Of a stretch of DNA of 64,000 nucleotides, positions 41,063-49,017 are shown piece by piece. Location of the stretch: positions 124,001 through 188,000 of the forward strand of contig OZ241903.1 in assembly GCA_965203635.1 (NCBI GenBank), in the 5' to 3' direction. Made by a program: the position numbers and the translations under genes. Source of the DNA: Aldehydirespirator sp965203635. Its GTDB lineage: Bacteria > Actinomycetota > Acidimicrobiia > Acidimicrobiales > Aldehydirespiratoraceae. The stretch's first letter is position 1. Every line of letters starts with the position of its first letter. The notes beneath the pieces were generated by a model, which worked only from the letters and a program-made list of their open reading frames with translations, was not told the origin of the DNA and did not search any database.

Positions 41063-42355
41063 TCAGCGTTGCGAGACCTTGAGGGCCCGCTCCAGGTCCT
41101 CGATGATGTCGCGGGGGTCCTCCAGCCCGACCGAGATCCTCACCAGGTCCTCTCCTACCCCGGCCGCGGCCAGGTCGGCGGCCGACATCTGCTGGTGGGT
41201 GGTGCTGGCCGGGTGGATCACCAGCGTCTTGGCGTCGCCCACATTGGCCAGGTGGGAGGCCAGGCGTACCGCGGCGATGAACTTGGCCCCGGCGTCGCGC
41301 CCTCCGGCGATGCCGAAGCTCAGGATGGCCCCGGTTCCTCTCGGGTAGAGCCTGCGGGCCAGCTCGTGGTCGGGGTGGCTGGCCAGGGACGGGTACTTGA
41401 CCCAGGTCACCGCGTCATTGGCGGCCAAGGCCTCGGCCACGGCTTCGGTGTTGGCCACATGGCGCTGCATCCTCAGCGGCAGCGTCTCGACGCCCTGGAG
41501 GATCTGGAAGGCGTTGGCCGGACTCATGCACGCTCCGAAGTCGCGCAGCCCCTCGGCTCGGGCCCGGCTGATGAAGGCGGCGGGACCGAACTCGTCGCTG
41601 AAGCTGATGCCGTGGTAGCCGGCGTAGGGCTCGGTGATGGTTCCGAACAGGCCCGAGGCGTCCCAGTCGAAGTGGCCGCCGTCGACGAGCATGCCGCCGA
41701 GAGCCACCCCGTGACCGCCCAGGAACTTGGTGGCCGAGTGCATCACGATGTCGGCGCCGTGCTCGAAGGCTCGGATGAGATACGGGGTCGAGAACGTGGC
41801 GTCCACCATCAGCGGCAGGCGGTGCTCGTGGGCCACGCCGGCCACCGCGGCGATGTCGAGGACCTCGATGCCGGGATTGCCGAGCGTCTCGGCGAAGACG
41901 AGGCGGGTGTCGGCCCTTATGGCGGCCGCGAACTCGTCGGGTCGTCGGGGGTCCACGAACGTGGCGGTGATGCCGAAGCGCGGCAGGGTCAGGTTGAGCA
42001 TGTTGTGGGTTCCGCCGTAGATGTTGCGGCTGGCCACGATGTGTCCGCCCGTGTCCATGAGGGTGGCCACGGCCAGGAAGAAGGCGGCCTGCCCGCTGGC
42101 GGTGGCCACCGCGCCCACCCCGCCCTCCAGTGCAGCCACCCGCTCCTCGAGCACGGCCACGGTGGGATTGGAGATCCGGGAGTAGATGTGGCCCGGGATC
42201 TCGAGGTTGAACAGCCCGGCCGCGTGGTCGGTGTCCTCGAAGGAGTACGAGGTGGTGAAGTAGATCGGCACGGCCCTGGCGCCCGTCGTCGGGTCGCTGT
42301 GCTGGCCGGCGTGAAGGCTGAGGGTGTCGAAGCGAAGGAAGTCGGGCTCTACCAC
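41063..42355 (-). CDS. metY: O-acetylhomoserine sulfhydrylase (MetY family)
   Basis: 430-residue PLP enzyme of the Cys/Met metabolism family that forms homocysteine from O-acetylhomoserine and sulfide. Signatures: FDTLSLHAGQHSDPTTGARAVPIYFTTSYSFEDTDHAAGLF at the N-terminus (MetY-type), YSRISNPTVAVLEERVAALEGG, and the Schiff-base lysine in HSATKFLGGHGVALGG. The C-terminal region with SLASHPDHELARRLYPRGTGAILSF is also typical. Start is GTG-GTA. The upstream region contains a 48-bp repeat and a 13-bp motif rather than an obvious methionine riboswitch. Confidence 0.93.
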   Translation of the reverse strand: MVEPDFLRFDTLSLHAGQHSDPTTGARAVPIYFTTSYSFEDTDHAAGLFNLEIPGHIYSRISNPTVAVLEERVAALEGGVGAVATASGQAAFFLAVATLMDTGGHIVASRNIYGGTHNMLNLTLPRFGITATFVDPRRPDEFAAAIRADTRLVFAETLGNPGIEVLDIAAVAGVAHEHRLPLMVDATFSTPYLIRAFEHGADIVMHSATKFLGGHGVALGGMLVDGGHFDWDASGLFGTITEPYAGYHGISFSDEFGPAAFISRARAEGLRDFGACMSPANAFQILQGVETLPLRMQRHVANTEAVAEALAANDAVTWVKYPSLASHPDHELARRLYPRGTGAILSFGIAGGRDAGAKFIAAVRLASHLANVGDAKTLVIHPASTTHQQMSAADLAAAGVGEDLVRISVGLEDPRDIIEDLERALKVSQR

Positions 42356-42367
42356 ACCGGCGAGCCT

Positions 42368-42380
42368 AGAGGCCGAGCGG
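42368..42380 (+). repeat. 13-bp dispersed motif
   Basis: AGAGGCCGAGCGG 13 bases upstream of the metY start, 36 bases from 48-bp repeat copy D. A second, slightly shorter copy (GAGGCCGAGCGG) lies at 42471-42482 on the other side of copy D. Confidence 0.6.
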
Positions 42381-42416
42381 TGAGGCGCGACCGACGAGAA
42401 TCCCGTGAAGCTCAGA

Positions 42417-42464
42417 GCGAGGCCGTGGCCCGAGCGGCCCGTGAGCGCAGCGAACAGGAGTGGG
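42417..42464 (-). repeat. 48-bp dispersed repeat, copy D
   Basis: Minus-strand copy of the 48-bp element upstream of metY, flanked on both sides by the 13-bp motif. Two bases differ from the majority sequence near its end (AACAGGAGTGGG). Confidence 0.85.
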
Positions 42465-42581
42465 AAACACGAGGCCGAGCGGATGGCCGCGACCGAACGG
42501 ATGGCCGCGGCCGGACGCGTCGAGGCCCTCGCCGTATCGGCTGGGGGGCGACCGATCTCGGCGGGGGCCTCGAGTTAGGGG

Positions 42582-42599
42582 GAGGGGCTTACGCCCCTC
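42582..42599 (-). terminator. GNRA-loop hairpin downstream of the 49-codon gene
   Basis: On the minus strand GAGGGGC, loop GTAA, GCCCCTC form a perfect 7-bp GC-rich stem capped by a GNRA tetraloop, 33-50 bases after the small gene's stop. It is a plausible transcript end or 3' stabiliser; no clear T-run follows. Confidence 0.5.
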
Positions 42600-42631
42600 T
42601 GGGGGGAATTGTCGTGCTGACTGGTGGTCCG

Positions 42632-42781
42632 CTAGCGGCGGACCCGGTAGGGGCGGCCGGCGGCCTCGCCGGTCACCCGCAGCAGGCTCTCGACCACGCC
42701 TACGGCATATCCGGGCCCTAGGGCGTCTCGCCACACAGTGTTGGCGTTGACCTTGGTGTTGCTGAAGGGAATGGAACTCAT
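42632..42781 (-). CDS. Unrecognised 49-residue protein with its own CRP-type promoter
   Basis: A short ORF between betA and metY. The ATG at 42781 is preceded by AGGAGGAAGAAAGA, one of the strongest ribosome-binding sites in the window. The product begins MSSIPFSNTKVNANTVWRDA and continues with a hydrophobic stretch GYAVGVVESLLRV and a basic end PYRVRR. It has no cysteine, signal peptide or membrane helix. It is not similar to any peptide family I recognise. Upstream lie a TTGCAA/AACAAT promoter pair and a perfect TGTGA-N6-TCACA palindrome; downstream is a GC hairpin. The transcription unit therefore looks complete and independent. It could be a small regulator, a chaperone-like accessory or a leader peptide; no function can be assigned. 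Confidence 0.6.
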   Translation of the reverse strand: MSSIPFSNTKVNANTVWRDALGPGYAVGVVESLLRVTGEAAGRPYRVRR

Positions 42782-42831
42782 TCTTTCTTCCTCCTCTTGC
42801 CTGTGTACGCCACATCGTCGGCTGTCTTCAG

Positions 42832-42860
42832 ATTGTTTCGCCGAACACCGCGAATTGCAA
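42832..42860 (-). promoter_or_regulatory. Candidate sigma-70-type promoter of the 49-codon gene
   Basis: On the minus strand, TTGCAA (42860-42855) and AACAAT (42837-42832) are separated by 17 bases. The predicted transcript start near 42825 gives a leader of about 44 bases ending in the strong ribosome-binding site. Confidence 0.5.
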
Positions 42861-42881
42861 CTAATTGGAGGTCAGAGGGGA

Positions 42882-42897
42882 TGTGATTTAGGTCACA
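42882..42897. promoter_or_regulatory. Perfect CRP/FNR-type palindrome TGTGA-N6-TCACA
   Basis: TGTGATTTAGGTCACA is an exact match to the TGTGA-N6-TCACA consensus for CRP-type regulators. Its centre lies about 64 bases upstream of the predicted start of the small gene's transcript, close to a class I activator position. It is only six bases beyond the betA stop. Confidence 0.65.
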
Positions 42898-42902
42898 CCG
42901 GT

Positions 42903-44582
42903 TTAGTCGGCCCGGTAGAAGTCCACCGGCTCGGGAGCCGGCGGGGTGTTCCCCAGGATCAGGTCGGCGGCCTTCTCGGCCAGCATCATCACCGGGGCGT
43001 AGATGTTGCCGTTGGTCACGTACGGCATCGACGAGGCGTCCACGACCCGCAGGCCGGTGGTGCCGTGGACCTCGAGCGAGTCCGGGTGCAGCGCCGAGTC
43101 GTCACCGAGGCCCATACGGGCGGTGCAGGACGGGTGCAGGGCGGTCTCAGCGTCGCTCCGCACCCAGTTGAGGATCTCCTCGTCGGAGGTCACACCCGGG
43201 CCGGGCGACACCTCGCCGCCGTTGAACGGGTCCATGGCCGGCTGGTTGAGGATGTGCCGGGCGTGGCGGACGGCCTCCGCCCACTCGCGGCGGTCCTCGT
43301 CGGTGGACAGGTAGTTGAAGCGCAGCGCGGGTTTGGTCCGGGGGTCGGTCGAGACGATGGCCACCGTCCCCCGCGAGTTGCTGTACATGGGGCCGACGTG
43401 CACTTGGTAGCCGTGGCCGCCCTCGGGCACCGAGCCGTCGTAGCGGATGGCGATGGGCAGGAAGTGGAACATGAGGTTGGGGTAGGCGACGTCGTCGTTG
43501 CTGCGGATGAAGCCGCCCGCTTCGAAGTGGTTGGTGGCGGCCGGCCCGCGCCGGGCCAGCCACTGCAGGCCGATCCAGGGGCGGCGCCACTTGGCCAGGT
43601 GTGGCTGCATCGACACCGGCTGCTTGCAGGCGAACTGGACGTACACCTCCAGGTGGTCCTGCATGTTGGCGCCCACCGCGGGAACGTCGGCCACCACGTC
43701 GATGCCGTGGCGGTGCAGGAGACCGGCCGGGCCCACGCCGGAAAGCTGCAGGAGCTGCGGCGAGTTGATGGCCCCGCCGCAGCAGATCACCTCACCGGCG
43801 TTCACGGTTCGGCTGCGGCCGCCTTTGGTGTAGGTGACGCCGGTGGCCCGGTCGCCCTCGAAGAGGATCCTGGTGGTGAGGGCCCGGGTGATGAGGTGGA
43901 GGTTGGGCCGGCTGAGCACCGGGTGCAGGTAGGCCTGGGACGCGCTGAGGCGCCGGCCCCGGTGGACGTTGCGGTCGAAGGCGGCGAAGCCCTCCTGGCG
44001 GTAGCCGTTGACGTCGGCGGTCCGGGGGTGGCCGGCCTGCTCGGTGGCTTCCAGGAAGGCCTCGAACAGGGGGTTGGTGGCCGGTCCCCGCTCCAGCACC
44101 AGCGGACCCTGGTGGCCGCGGTACGCGCCCCTGCCCCGGGTCCCGTCCGGGCCGCTGTGGTCGTCGCCGGCCAGGCAGAGCTCCATGCGCTTGAAATAGG
44201 GCAGGCAGTGGGCGTAGTCCCAGTTGTCCATGCCGGGATCGGCGGCCCAGCGCTCGTAGTCGAGGGGGTTGCCCCGCTGGAAGATCATGCCGTTGATGCT
44301 GGACGATCCGCCCAGCACCTTGCCCCGGGCGTGGTAGACGCGGCGGCCGCCCATGTGGGGCTCGGGCTCGGAGGTGTACTGCCAGTCGTAGAAGCGGTTG
44401 CCGATGGGGAACGACAGGGCCGCCGGCATGTGTATGTACACGTCGAAGCGCCAGTCCCGCCGGCCCGCTTCCAGCACCAGCACCGAGGTGCCGGGGTCGG
44501 CGCTGAGCCGGTTGGCCAGCGCGCACCCGGCCGAGCCGCCGCCCACGATCACGTAGTCGTAGCGGCGGTCGCGCTGTGCCAT
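42903..44582 (-). CDS. betA: Choline dehydrogenase (GMC oxidoreductase)
   Basis: 559-residue FAD enzyme that oxidises choline to betaine aldehyde, and often on to glycine betaine, at the membrane. The FAD motif VIVGGGSAGCALANRLSAD is at the N-terminus, followed by HMPAALSFPIGNRFYDWQY, the GMC signature GKVLGGSSSINGMIFQRGNPLDYERWA, and the C-terminal HPSCTARMGLGDDS and VVDASSMPYVTNGNIYAPVMMLAEKAADLILG. All match BetA. ATG at 44582 was chosen with GGAGGGTGACC before it. Related alcohol dehydrogenases of the family cannot be fully excluded, but other betaine-type genes in the window support the call. Confidence 0.85.
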   Translation of the reverse strand: MAQRDRRYDYVIVGGGSAGCALANRLSADPGTSVLVLEAGRRDWRFDVYIHMPAALSFPIGNRFYDWQYTSEPEPHMGGRRVYHARGKVLGGSSSINGMIFQRGNPLDYERWAADPGMDNWDYAHCLPYFKRMELCLAGDDHSGPDGTRGRGAYRGHQGPLVLERGPATNPLFEAFLEATEQAGHPRTADVNGYRQEGFAAFDRNVHRGRRLSASQAYLHPVLSRPNLHLITRALTTRILFEGDRATGVTYTKGGRSRTVNAGEVICCGGAINSPQLLQLSGVGPAGLLHRHGIDVVADVPAVGANMQDHLEVYVQFACKQPVSMQPHLAKWRRPWIGLQWLARRGPAATNHFEAGGFIRSNDDVAYPNLMFHFLPIAIRYDGSVPEGGHGYQVHVGPMYSNSRGTVAIVSTDPRTKPALRFNYLSTDEDRREWAEAVRHARHILNQPAMDPFNGGEVSPGPGVTSDEEILNWVRSDAETALHPSCTARMGLGDDSALHPDSLEVHGTTGLRVVDASSMPYVTNGNIYAPVMMLAEKAADLILGNTPPAPEPVDFYRAD

Positions 44583-44714
44583 GGTCACCCTCCGAACTCG
44601 GACCGGGAAGCGTACGGGTCCCGGGCCATGCAACAATCGCGACCCTACCGCTGCCGGAGGAGGCTGAGAGCGAGCGCAAAGGGGTGAGGGCCGTAGCGTC
44701 GCGGCGGTGTCATT

Positions 44715-44762
44715 CCCGCCCTTGTTCGCTGCGCTCACGGGCCGCTCGGGCCACGGCCTCGC
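44715..44762 (+). repeat. 48-bp dispersed repeat, copy E
   Basis: Copy of the 48-bp element between the divergent betA and GFA-family genes, with one base different (CCCGCCCTTG). A reverse 13-bp motif copy (CGCTCGGCCTCT) follows at 44792-44803, 16 bases before the GFA gene start. Confidence 0.85.
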
Positions 44763-44818
44763 TCGCGCAACTAGCCTGGTCGCGGCCCATTCGCTCGGCC
44801 TCTAGGGGAGGCGTTGGC

Positions 44819-45256
44819 GTGAACGAGAACCCCCGCCCGGAGCCCGACTCGCCGCCCTCGGGCCACTGCCTGTGCGGCGCCGTCAGCTACGAGGTGCACG
44901 GCCCGATCCGTCAGGTCTGGAACTGCCATTGCTGGCGCTGCCGCCGCTGGACGGGCCACTACATGGCAGGGTCGGGATGCAAGCGTTCCGACCTCAGGCT
45001 CCTGTCCGACGCCAGCCTGGCCTGGCACCACCCCGCCGACGATCCCAACGTGGCCTACGGCTTCTGCCGGGAGTGCGGGAGTTCACTGTTCTGGCAGGTG
45101 GCGGAGGGTCTGCCCCGCCAGGTCGACCACATCGCCATCTGCGCCGGCACCCTGGACCCGCCCACGGGCCTGCACACCGAGTGGGCCATCTTCGTAGACG
45201 ACGCCTCCGACTACCACCGGCTGGACACCGACATCCAGACCATCAGCCGGGAGTGA
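44819..45256 (+). CDS. GFA/CENP-V-fold zinc protein
   Basis: 145-residue protein of the glutathione-dependent formaldehyde-activating (GFA) family. Zinc ligands are visible in HCLCGAVSYEV, NCHCWRCRRW and CRECGSSLFWQ. Actinobacteria generally lack glutathione, so the classic reaction is doubtful; formaldehyde or another aldehyde or thiol adduct is possible, and demethylation reactions encoded nearby would release formaldehyde. GTG at 44819 with GGGGAGG upstream is the best start; the open frame extends farther but through repeat sequence. Confidence 0.8.
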   Translation: MNENPRPEPDSPPSGHCLCGAVSYEVHGPIRQVWNCHCWRCRRWTGHYMAGSGCKRSDLRLLSDASLAWHHPADDPNVAYGFCRECGSSLFWQVAEGLPRQVDHIAICAGTLDPPTGLHTEWAIFVDDASDYHRLDTDIQTISRE

Positions 45257-45341
45257 GAGGCAGCGCGATCCCTACGTCGAGATCGTCGACCGGCAATAGC
45301 CTTACGAGATCATTCTGAGGTCGGGACGCGAACGGGATCTG

Positions 45342-47129
45342 ATGAAGTCGTCGGCAGGCGCGAGTGCGGCGCAGTTTGCGATGGTGGCCGCAGCCGCGTC
45401 GCTGGCACTGATGGCCGGTGCCCTGACCGGTTGCAGTACTCAAGACGTCGACCCCGCGCATACCGGCGTCACCACCAGCGAACCCGCCGCGTCCGACGCA
45501 CCGGCGGAGGAGCCCCGATCCGAGGCCGATCCGGGAGCCGCGGAAGGCGAGTCGGCCGGTGAACCCCGATCCGAGGCCGATCCGGGAGCGGGCGAAGAGG
45601 AGTCGGCAGGTGAGCCGCAGCCGGTCGACGCCGACGAAACGGGCCAGCCCGCCGGCAGCAGCGCCTCCGAGGACGCCGATCCTCTCCAACCTGAACCCGG
45701 CCCCGTGCTGGAGTGGACCGAGATCGATCCGGGCTTCGACGACCTCTTCGAACTCAAGTCGGTCGGCGACGGCCAGGTCATCGCCCGGGCGTGGACCGAC
45801 GGCGACGGGGGATTCTTCGGGCAGCGGATCGTCGTCTCGGCGAGCGGCACGGGCTGGACCGAGGTCCCCATCCCCGCGAACCTGTTCCCCGAGCAGGTCA
45901 ACGTGTCTGGCGATCGCTGGGTCGTCACCGGCCGGATCCCCGACGTCGACCGGTCCGACATCGGTCCTGATCGGGTGTTCTTCAGCGACGATCAGGGCGC
46001 CACCTGGACTGAGGTGGCCATCGACATTCCGGCCGAGACGTTCTCCCCGTACGCAGGCCTCAGCTTGTGGGCATCGTCGGTGCTCGTGTCGGGTGAGCGC
46101 ATCGTGGTGCCGCTGTTGACCTTGCCGAGCGTCGACGGTCAGGCACTTCTCGACGATCTAGGTCTGTTGCCGCCGGGCAAGAGGGTGACCTTCAGCGTGC
46201 CCACCCCCGACGGGGTGTCATTCACGCTGATCGATGCCGATGCCCCGTACCCCTATTCCGACCTGACCTCCGTTGCGTTCAGCCTCGTCTCGACCTACGG
46301 TGCCCTCGTCATCACCGATTGGCCTGACGTGGCCTACGACGAGTTGGATCTGACCTACGAAGAGGTCGGCCTCACTTTCGACGAGGTCTCCGGCCTGTCC
46401 AACCCGCTGGCCAACCCGTTCGATGTCCTTCAGACCCGCTTGTATGTGAGCGACGGCCCGTCAGGGGAGGTGGCCGCCAGCTTCGACAGCCTGATCTCGT
46501 CGGCTGCGGCCACCGCTGATGGATTCGTGCTGATCGCGGTCCACGAATCGGGTGGAACCGTTCTCAGCTCACCTGACGGGCTTTCGTGGAGCGAGGGGCC
46601 GTCGCTCGGACCCGACTTCTTCGCCGGGACGGTCGCTGCCGACGGCACGATCTGGACGGTGACGCCCGGCGTGCCGTCGCTCGCGCTTCAACGGGCAGCC
46701 TCGGGCCAGGAACTGGAAACGGTAGTGACTCTTGACGGCTTGATTGATGCCGGACCCGCGGTGACGGGGCCAGCTGGCCTCGTCCTCCCCGCGACGGCGG
46801 AACCGGGGGTCTCTCCCGCGCCCAGCAGCGAGCCGGTGGTCGGCGGCGACATGGCCTCTCCCCTCGGGACGGCGGCCGCCCGGTCGGAGGGCGCCGCCGT
46901 TGGCGATGCCGGGTGGCCCGAGCAGTGGGTCGGCTGGTCGGCTGACAGCCGCCGGTGGGGCTGGGAGAGCCTGTCCGACGCCTTCGGGATCGATGAGGCG
47001 ACGATCTGGGCCGAGTTCGCCGTAGGCCAAGACTTCGTGATCGCCCGGGTGGCCGGGTGGGAGGCCAGCGATCCCGCCGACGTCTATCAGGCGCTGCCAC
47101 CCCGATGGTTCCGAGCCAGAGTCCCCTAG
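45342..47129 (+). CDS. Secreted lipoprotein with beta-propeller-like (BNR/sialidase-type) domain
   Basis: 595-residue exported lipoprotein. The signal peptide ends in ALTGC (lipobox). The following linker contains two 17-residue tandem repeats of the form EPRSEADPGA..E.ESA (51-bp DNA repeat, starting near 45513 and 45564). The remainder has repeated short motifs typical of sialidase/BNR propellers, for example SDDQGATWTEV, SSPDGLSWSEG and SADSRRWGWESL. No catalytic residues of sialidases could be recognised. It is probably a cell-surface binding protein; function unknown. Confidence 0.72.
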   Translation: MKSSAGASAAQFAMVAAAASLALMAGALTGCSTQDVDPAHTGVTTSEPAASDAPAEEPRSEADPGAAEGESAGEPRSEADPGAGEEESAGEPQPVDADETGQPAGSSASEDADPLQPEPGPVLEWTEIDPGFDDLFELKSVGDGQVIARAWTDGDGGFFGQRIVVSASGTGWTEVPIPANLFPEQVNVSGDRWVVTGRIPDVDRSDIGPDRVFFSDDQGATWTEVAIDIPAETFSPYAGLSLWASSVLVSGERIVVPLLTLPSVDGQALLDDLGLLPPGKRVTFSVPTPDGVSFTLIDADAPYPYSDLTSVAFSLVSTYGALVITDWPDVAYDELDLTYEEVGLTFDEVSGLSNPLANPFDVLQTRLYVSDGPSGEVAASFDSLISSAAATADGFVLIAVHESGGTVLSSPDGLSWSEGPSLGPDFFAGTVAADGTIWTVTPGVPSLALQRAASGQELETVVTLDGLIDAGPAVTGPAGLVLPATAEPGVSPAPSSEPVVGGDMASPLGTAAARSEGAAVGDAGWPEQWVGWSADSRRWGWESLSDAFGIDEATIWAEFAVGQDFVIARVAGWEASDPADVYQALPPRWFRARVP

Positions 47130-47206
47130 CGCTCGAACTCCAACGCCAGCAGATCCGCCCGGATCAGGCTCAGCGACCGGGACGTATCGCGGCTACCGGC
47201 GGTCAG

Positions 47207-48208
47207 CTAGACGGGCTTCGCCGCTGCGAACAGCGACTGCTGCTCCGCGGCACCTGCTGACTCCGCGGGCGATCGGGATGGAGGCAAGTCTTCGTCGTCG
47301 AGGACTGACTCAATGTCGGCCAGGCTGGCAACAGGAATCGCGCCTCGTCGCTCGAGAGACTCGTTGCCAGGGCCCTCCCCGTCGCCACGCCACACCGCGA
47401 CCAGCCCGTAGCCGTTCTTGAGCGCCTCGGTTGCGCCGGACCATGTCCCGCCGGAGCCGTCATCGCTCGCAACGACGACGGTGAGGGCGGCCTGCGCGTA
47501 GATGAGCTTGTTGCGCCCCATAGCGTTGCCCGCGCTGAAGGGGGCATTGGGACTGTAGGGCGTGCACATCACGGTGCTGCCCTCGTACACAGCTCTTCGC
47601 ACGTCGGGGCTCTTCAACTTGCGCAGCAGCGATTCGGCCAGCATGCCGACAACGGCTCCACCGGCCTCGAAGGCGGCGTCCATGGCGAGTTGGTCGACGC
47701 CTCGGGCACCGCCCGACGTGAGCGGCAGACCCCGACGTGCCGCGAGCCGTGCAACCTCTCTGGCAACCTCGCCCCCTGCCTGGGACACGTCGCGGCTCCC
47801 GACCACACCCAGCCCGGGCGCGTCGAGCAGATCGAGCGCGCCAGCGGCGTGCACCAGCGGCGGGGCCTTGGAACGAAGCCGGTCCAGCCACGCACGCGGG
47901 TAGTGCTGATCGAACGCCGTGAGCGTCTTGATGCCTGACTGCTCCAACCGGTCCAGTTCGAAGGCAACCGCCGTGGCGCGGTCCATGAGCTCAGCGATGC
48001 GCTCGCCAAGATCCTGGGGCAGACCATGATCTCGCACGAGTTGATCCGCGCCCTGTCCGAGTAGCGGTCCTGGGTCCGCCGGCTGCCGTCCACCAGCGCG
48101 GATGAAATCGCGCAGGCTCCAGTACTCGGACGCCTTGAGTGGTCGCACCCCGTCAGCGCAGAGGCGGCTTACGAGCAAGATCGTGGCCAGCGAGTCGTCG
48201 TGCCTCAA
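47207..48208 (-). CDS. DprA/Smf-family Rossmann-fold protein
   Basis: 333-residue protein of the DprA (DNA-processing) family. The Rossmann core includes LGVVGSRDVSQAGGEVAREVARLAARRGLPLTSGGARGVDQLAMDAAFEAGGAVVGMLAESL and FSAGNAMGRNKLIYAQAALTVVVAS, matching the nucleotide-binding and dimer regions of DprA. True DprA loads RecA on incoming ssDNA in transformation; paralogues also occur in defence and mobile loci, and this one lacks the usual neighbour genes. The start is TTG at 48208, overlapping the stop of an upstream 27-codon ORF. I would call it a DprA paralogue rather than dprA itself. Confidence 0.75.
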   Translation of the reverse strand: MRHDDSLATILLVSRLCADGVRPLKASEYWSLRDFIRAGGRQPADPGPLLGQGADQLVRDHGLPQDLGERIAELMDRATAVAFELDRLEQSGIKTLTAFDQHYPRAWLDRLRSKAPPLVHAAGALDLLDAPGLGVVGSRDVSQAGGEVAREVARLAARRGLPLTSGGARGVDQLAMDAAFEAGGAVVGMLAESLLRKLKSPDVRRAVYEGSTVMCTPYSPNAPFSAGNAMGRNKLIYAQAALTVVVASDDGSGGTWSGATEALKNGYGLVAVWRGDGEGPGNESLERRGAIPVASLADIESVLDDEDLPPSRSPAESAGAAEQQSLFAAAKPV

Positions 48209-48288
48209 CTGCCCGACCTCCCGACTGTGTCCACCAGAGCGAACGGCAACTCCAACGCCTCAGTCGCCAGTTCCTGTGGGGAGTTCAT
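48205..48288 (-). CDS. 27-codon ORF coupled to the DprA-family gene
   Basis: ATG at 48288 opens a short frame beginning MNSPQELATEALELPFALVD that stops at 48205 (TGA), overlapping the TTG start of the DprA-family gene. The overlap suggests translational coupling of that weak start. Whether the peptide itself matters is unknown; it could be the remnant of a longer gene. Confidence 0.35.
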   Translation of the reverse strand: MNSPQELATEALELPFALVDTVGRSGS

Positions 48289-48409
48289 CGCCGCCGACCC
48301 TAGACACCACCTGTGACACCACAACACGCCGGATGTGCACAGCCCAGAGACTTGCGATTTCCACAAGCTCCATAACGCCGGGACTCACTATCGGGTCCCC
48401 CTCCGAGGC

Positions 48410-48658
48410 TCAGTTCTCTTCGGAGTCTTCCGGGGGCTTGCGGGCCAGGTCCGCTCCCGGTGCCTTTGCAGCTGCGGCAGCCGGCATGCCGATTCCCAGG
48501 AAGCCCTCAATGCGAGCGAGCCGCTGCTCCACCTTGTCCAGACGCTCGCGCAGCGTGTGAGTGACTCGCCGCTGGTGCCAGATGATGGCAAGCACGGCCA
48601 GAGCCACCGTCACCAACTGTGAGACCGAGTTGACATCCACTACATGACTGTAGCTCAT
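48410..48658 (-). CDS. Small single-pass membrane protein
   Basis: 82-residue protein with one hydrophobic N-terminal segment (QLVTVALAVLAIIW), a basic region (HQRRVTHTLRERLDKVEQRLARIEGFL) that looks like a short amphipathic or coiled-coil helix, and an Ala/Pro-rich acidic tail. It starts at ATG 48658 with an AT-rich region upstream. No family recognised; such proteins are often membrane-anchored accessories. Confidence 0.55.
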   Translation of the reverse strand: MSYSHVVDVNSVSQLVTVALAVLAIIWHQRRVTHTLRERLDKVEQRLARIEGFLGIGMPAAAAAKAPGADLARKPPEDSEEN

Positions 48659-48676
48659 GCAATCTCAGAGGATTAC

Positions 48677-48976
48677 TTAATTACATGAAAACGTTTGACT
48701 CATGATCTCATGCGGGTGCCCCTCGGGGTCCCATCGGCAGCCTGACACCAGCTTCGCGGGGCGGCGGGTGCCGACTATCTCTATCTCGAAGCGGCCGGGC
48801 CAGTCGGCCAGCTCGGCGGGCACGTAGCCCAGGGCCACCGACGCCTCGCTGTGGTGGGCGTAGCCGCCGGACGTGACCCAGCCCACCACCTCACCGGCGT
48901 GCCACACCGGCTCGTCGCCAGTCGCGTCACAGGCATGCTGCCCGCATCGATGTCTGTAGAGTTGCCCATAAGTCAT
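48677..48976 (-). pseudogene. Duplicated 3' fragment of a dimethylglycine/sarcosine dehydrogenase gene
   Basis: About 235 bp (roughly 48702-48936) closely resembles the last codons of the full dehydrogenase gene at 50138: DEPVWHAGEVVGWVTSGGY versus DEPVWHDGEVVGWITSGGY, and the sequence through GRFEIEIVGTRRPAKLV. It encodes only the C-terminal end of the GcvT domain. Near the end it carries one extra G (GAGGGGCACC against GAAGGCACC in the intact gene), which shifts the frame so that the original ending MRA-stop is lost. No FAD domain is present. An open frame with an ATG at 48976 spans it but is unlikely to be functional. The intact and truncated copies flank the solute-binding protein gene as direct repeats. 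Confidence 0.8.
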
Positions 48977-49017
48977 ATTACTGCCATATGTTGCTCACGA
49001 TTCGAGGAGGTGGAGCC

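Noticed and set aside
42356..42631. SAM or other methionine-type riboswitch upstream of metY
   Set aside because: The region is mostly repeat sequence and one GC hairpin; no conserved riboswitch core was seen by eye.
42366..42815. 149-codon minus-strand ORF between metY and betA
   Set aside because: Arg/Pro-rich, runs through two repeat elements; the 49-codon frame with a strong ribosome-binding site fits the region better.
42738..44687. 649-codon plus-strand ORF opposite betA
   Set aside because: Antisense shadow of a clear GMC oxidoreductase gene.
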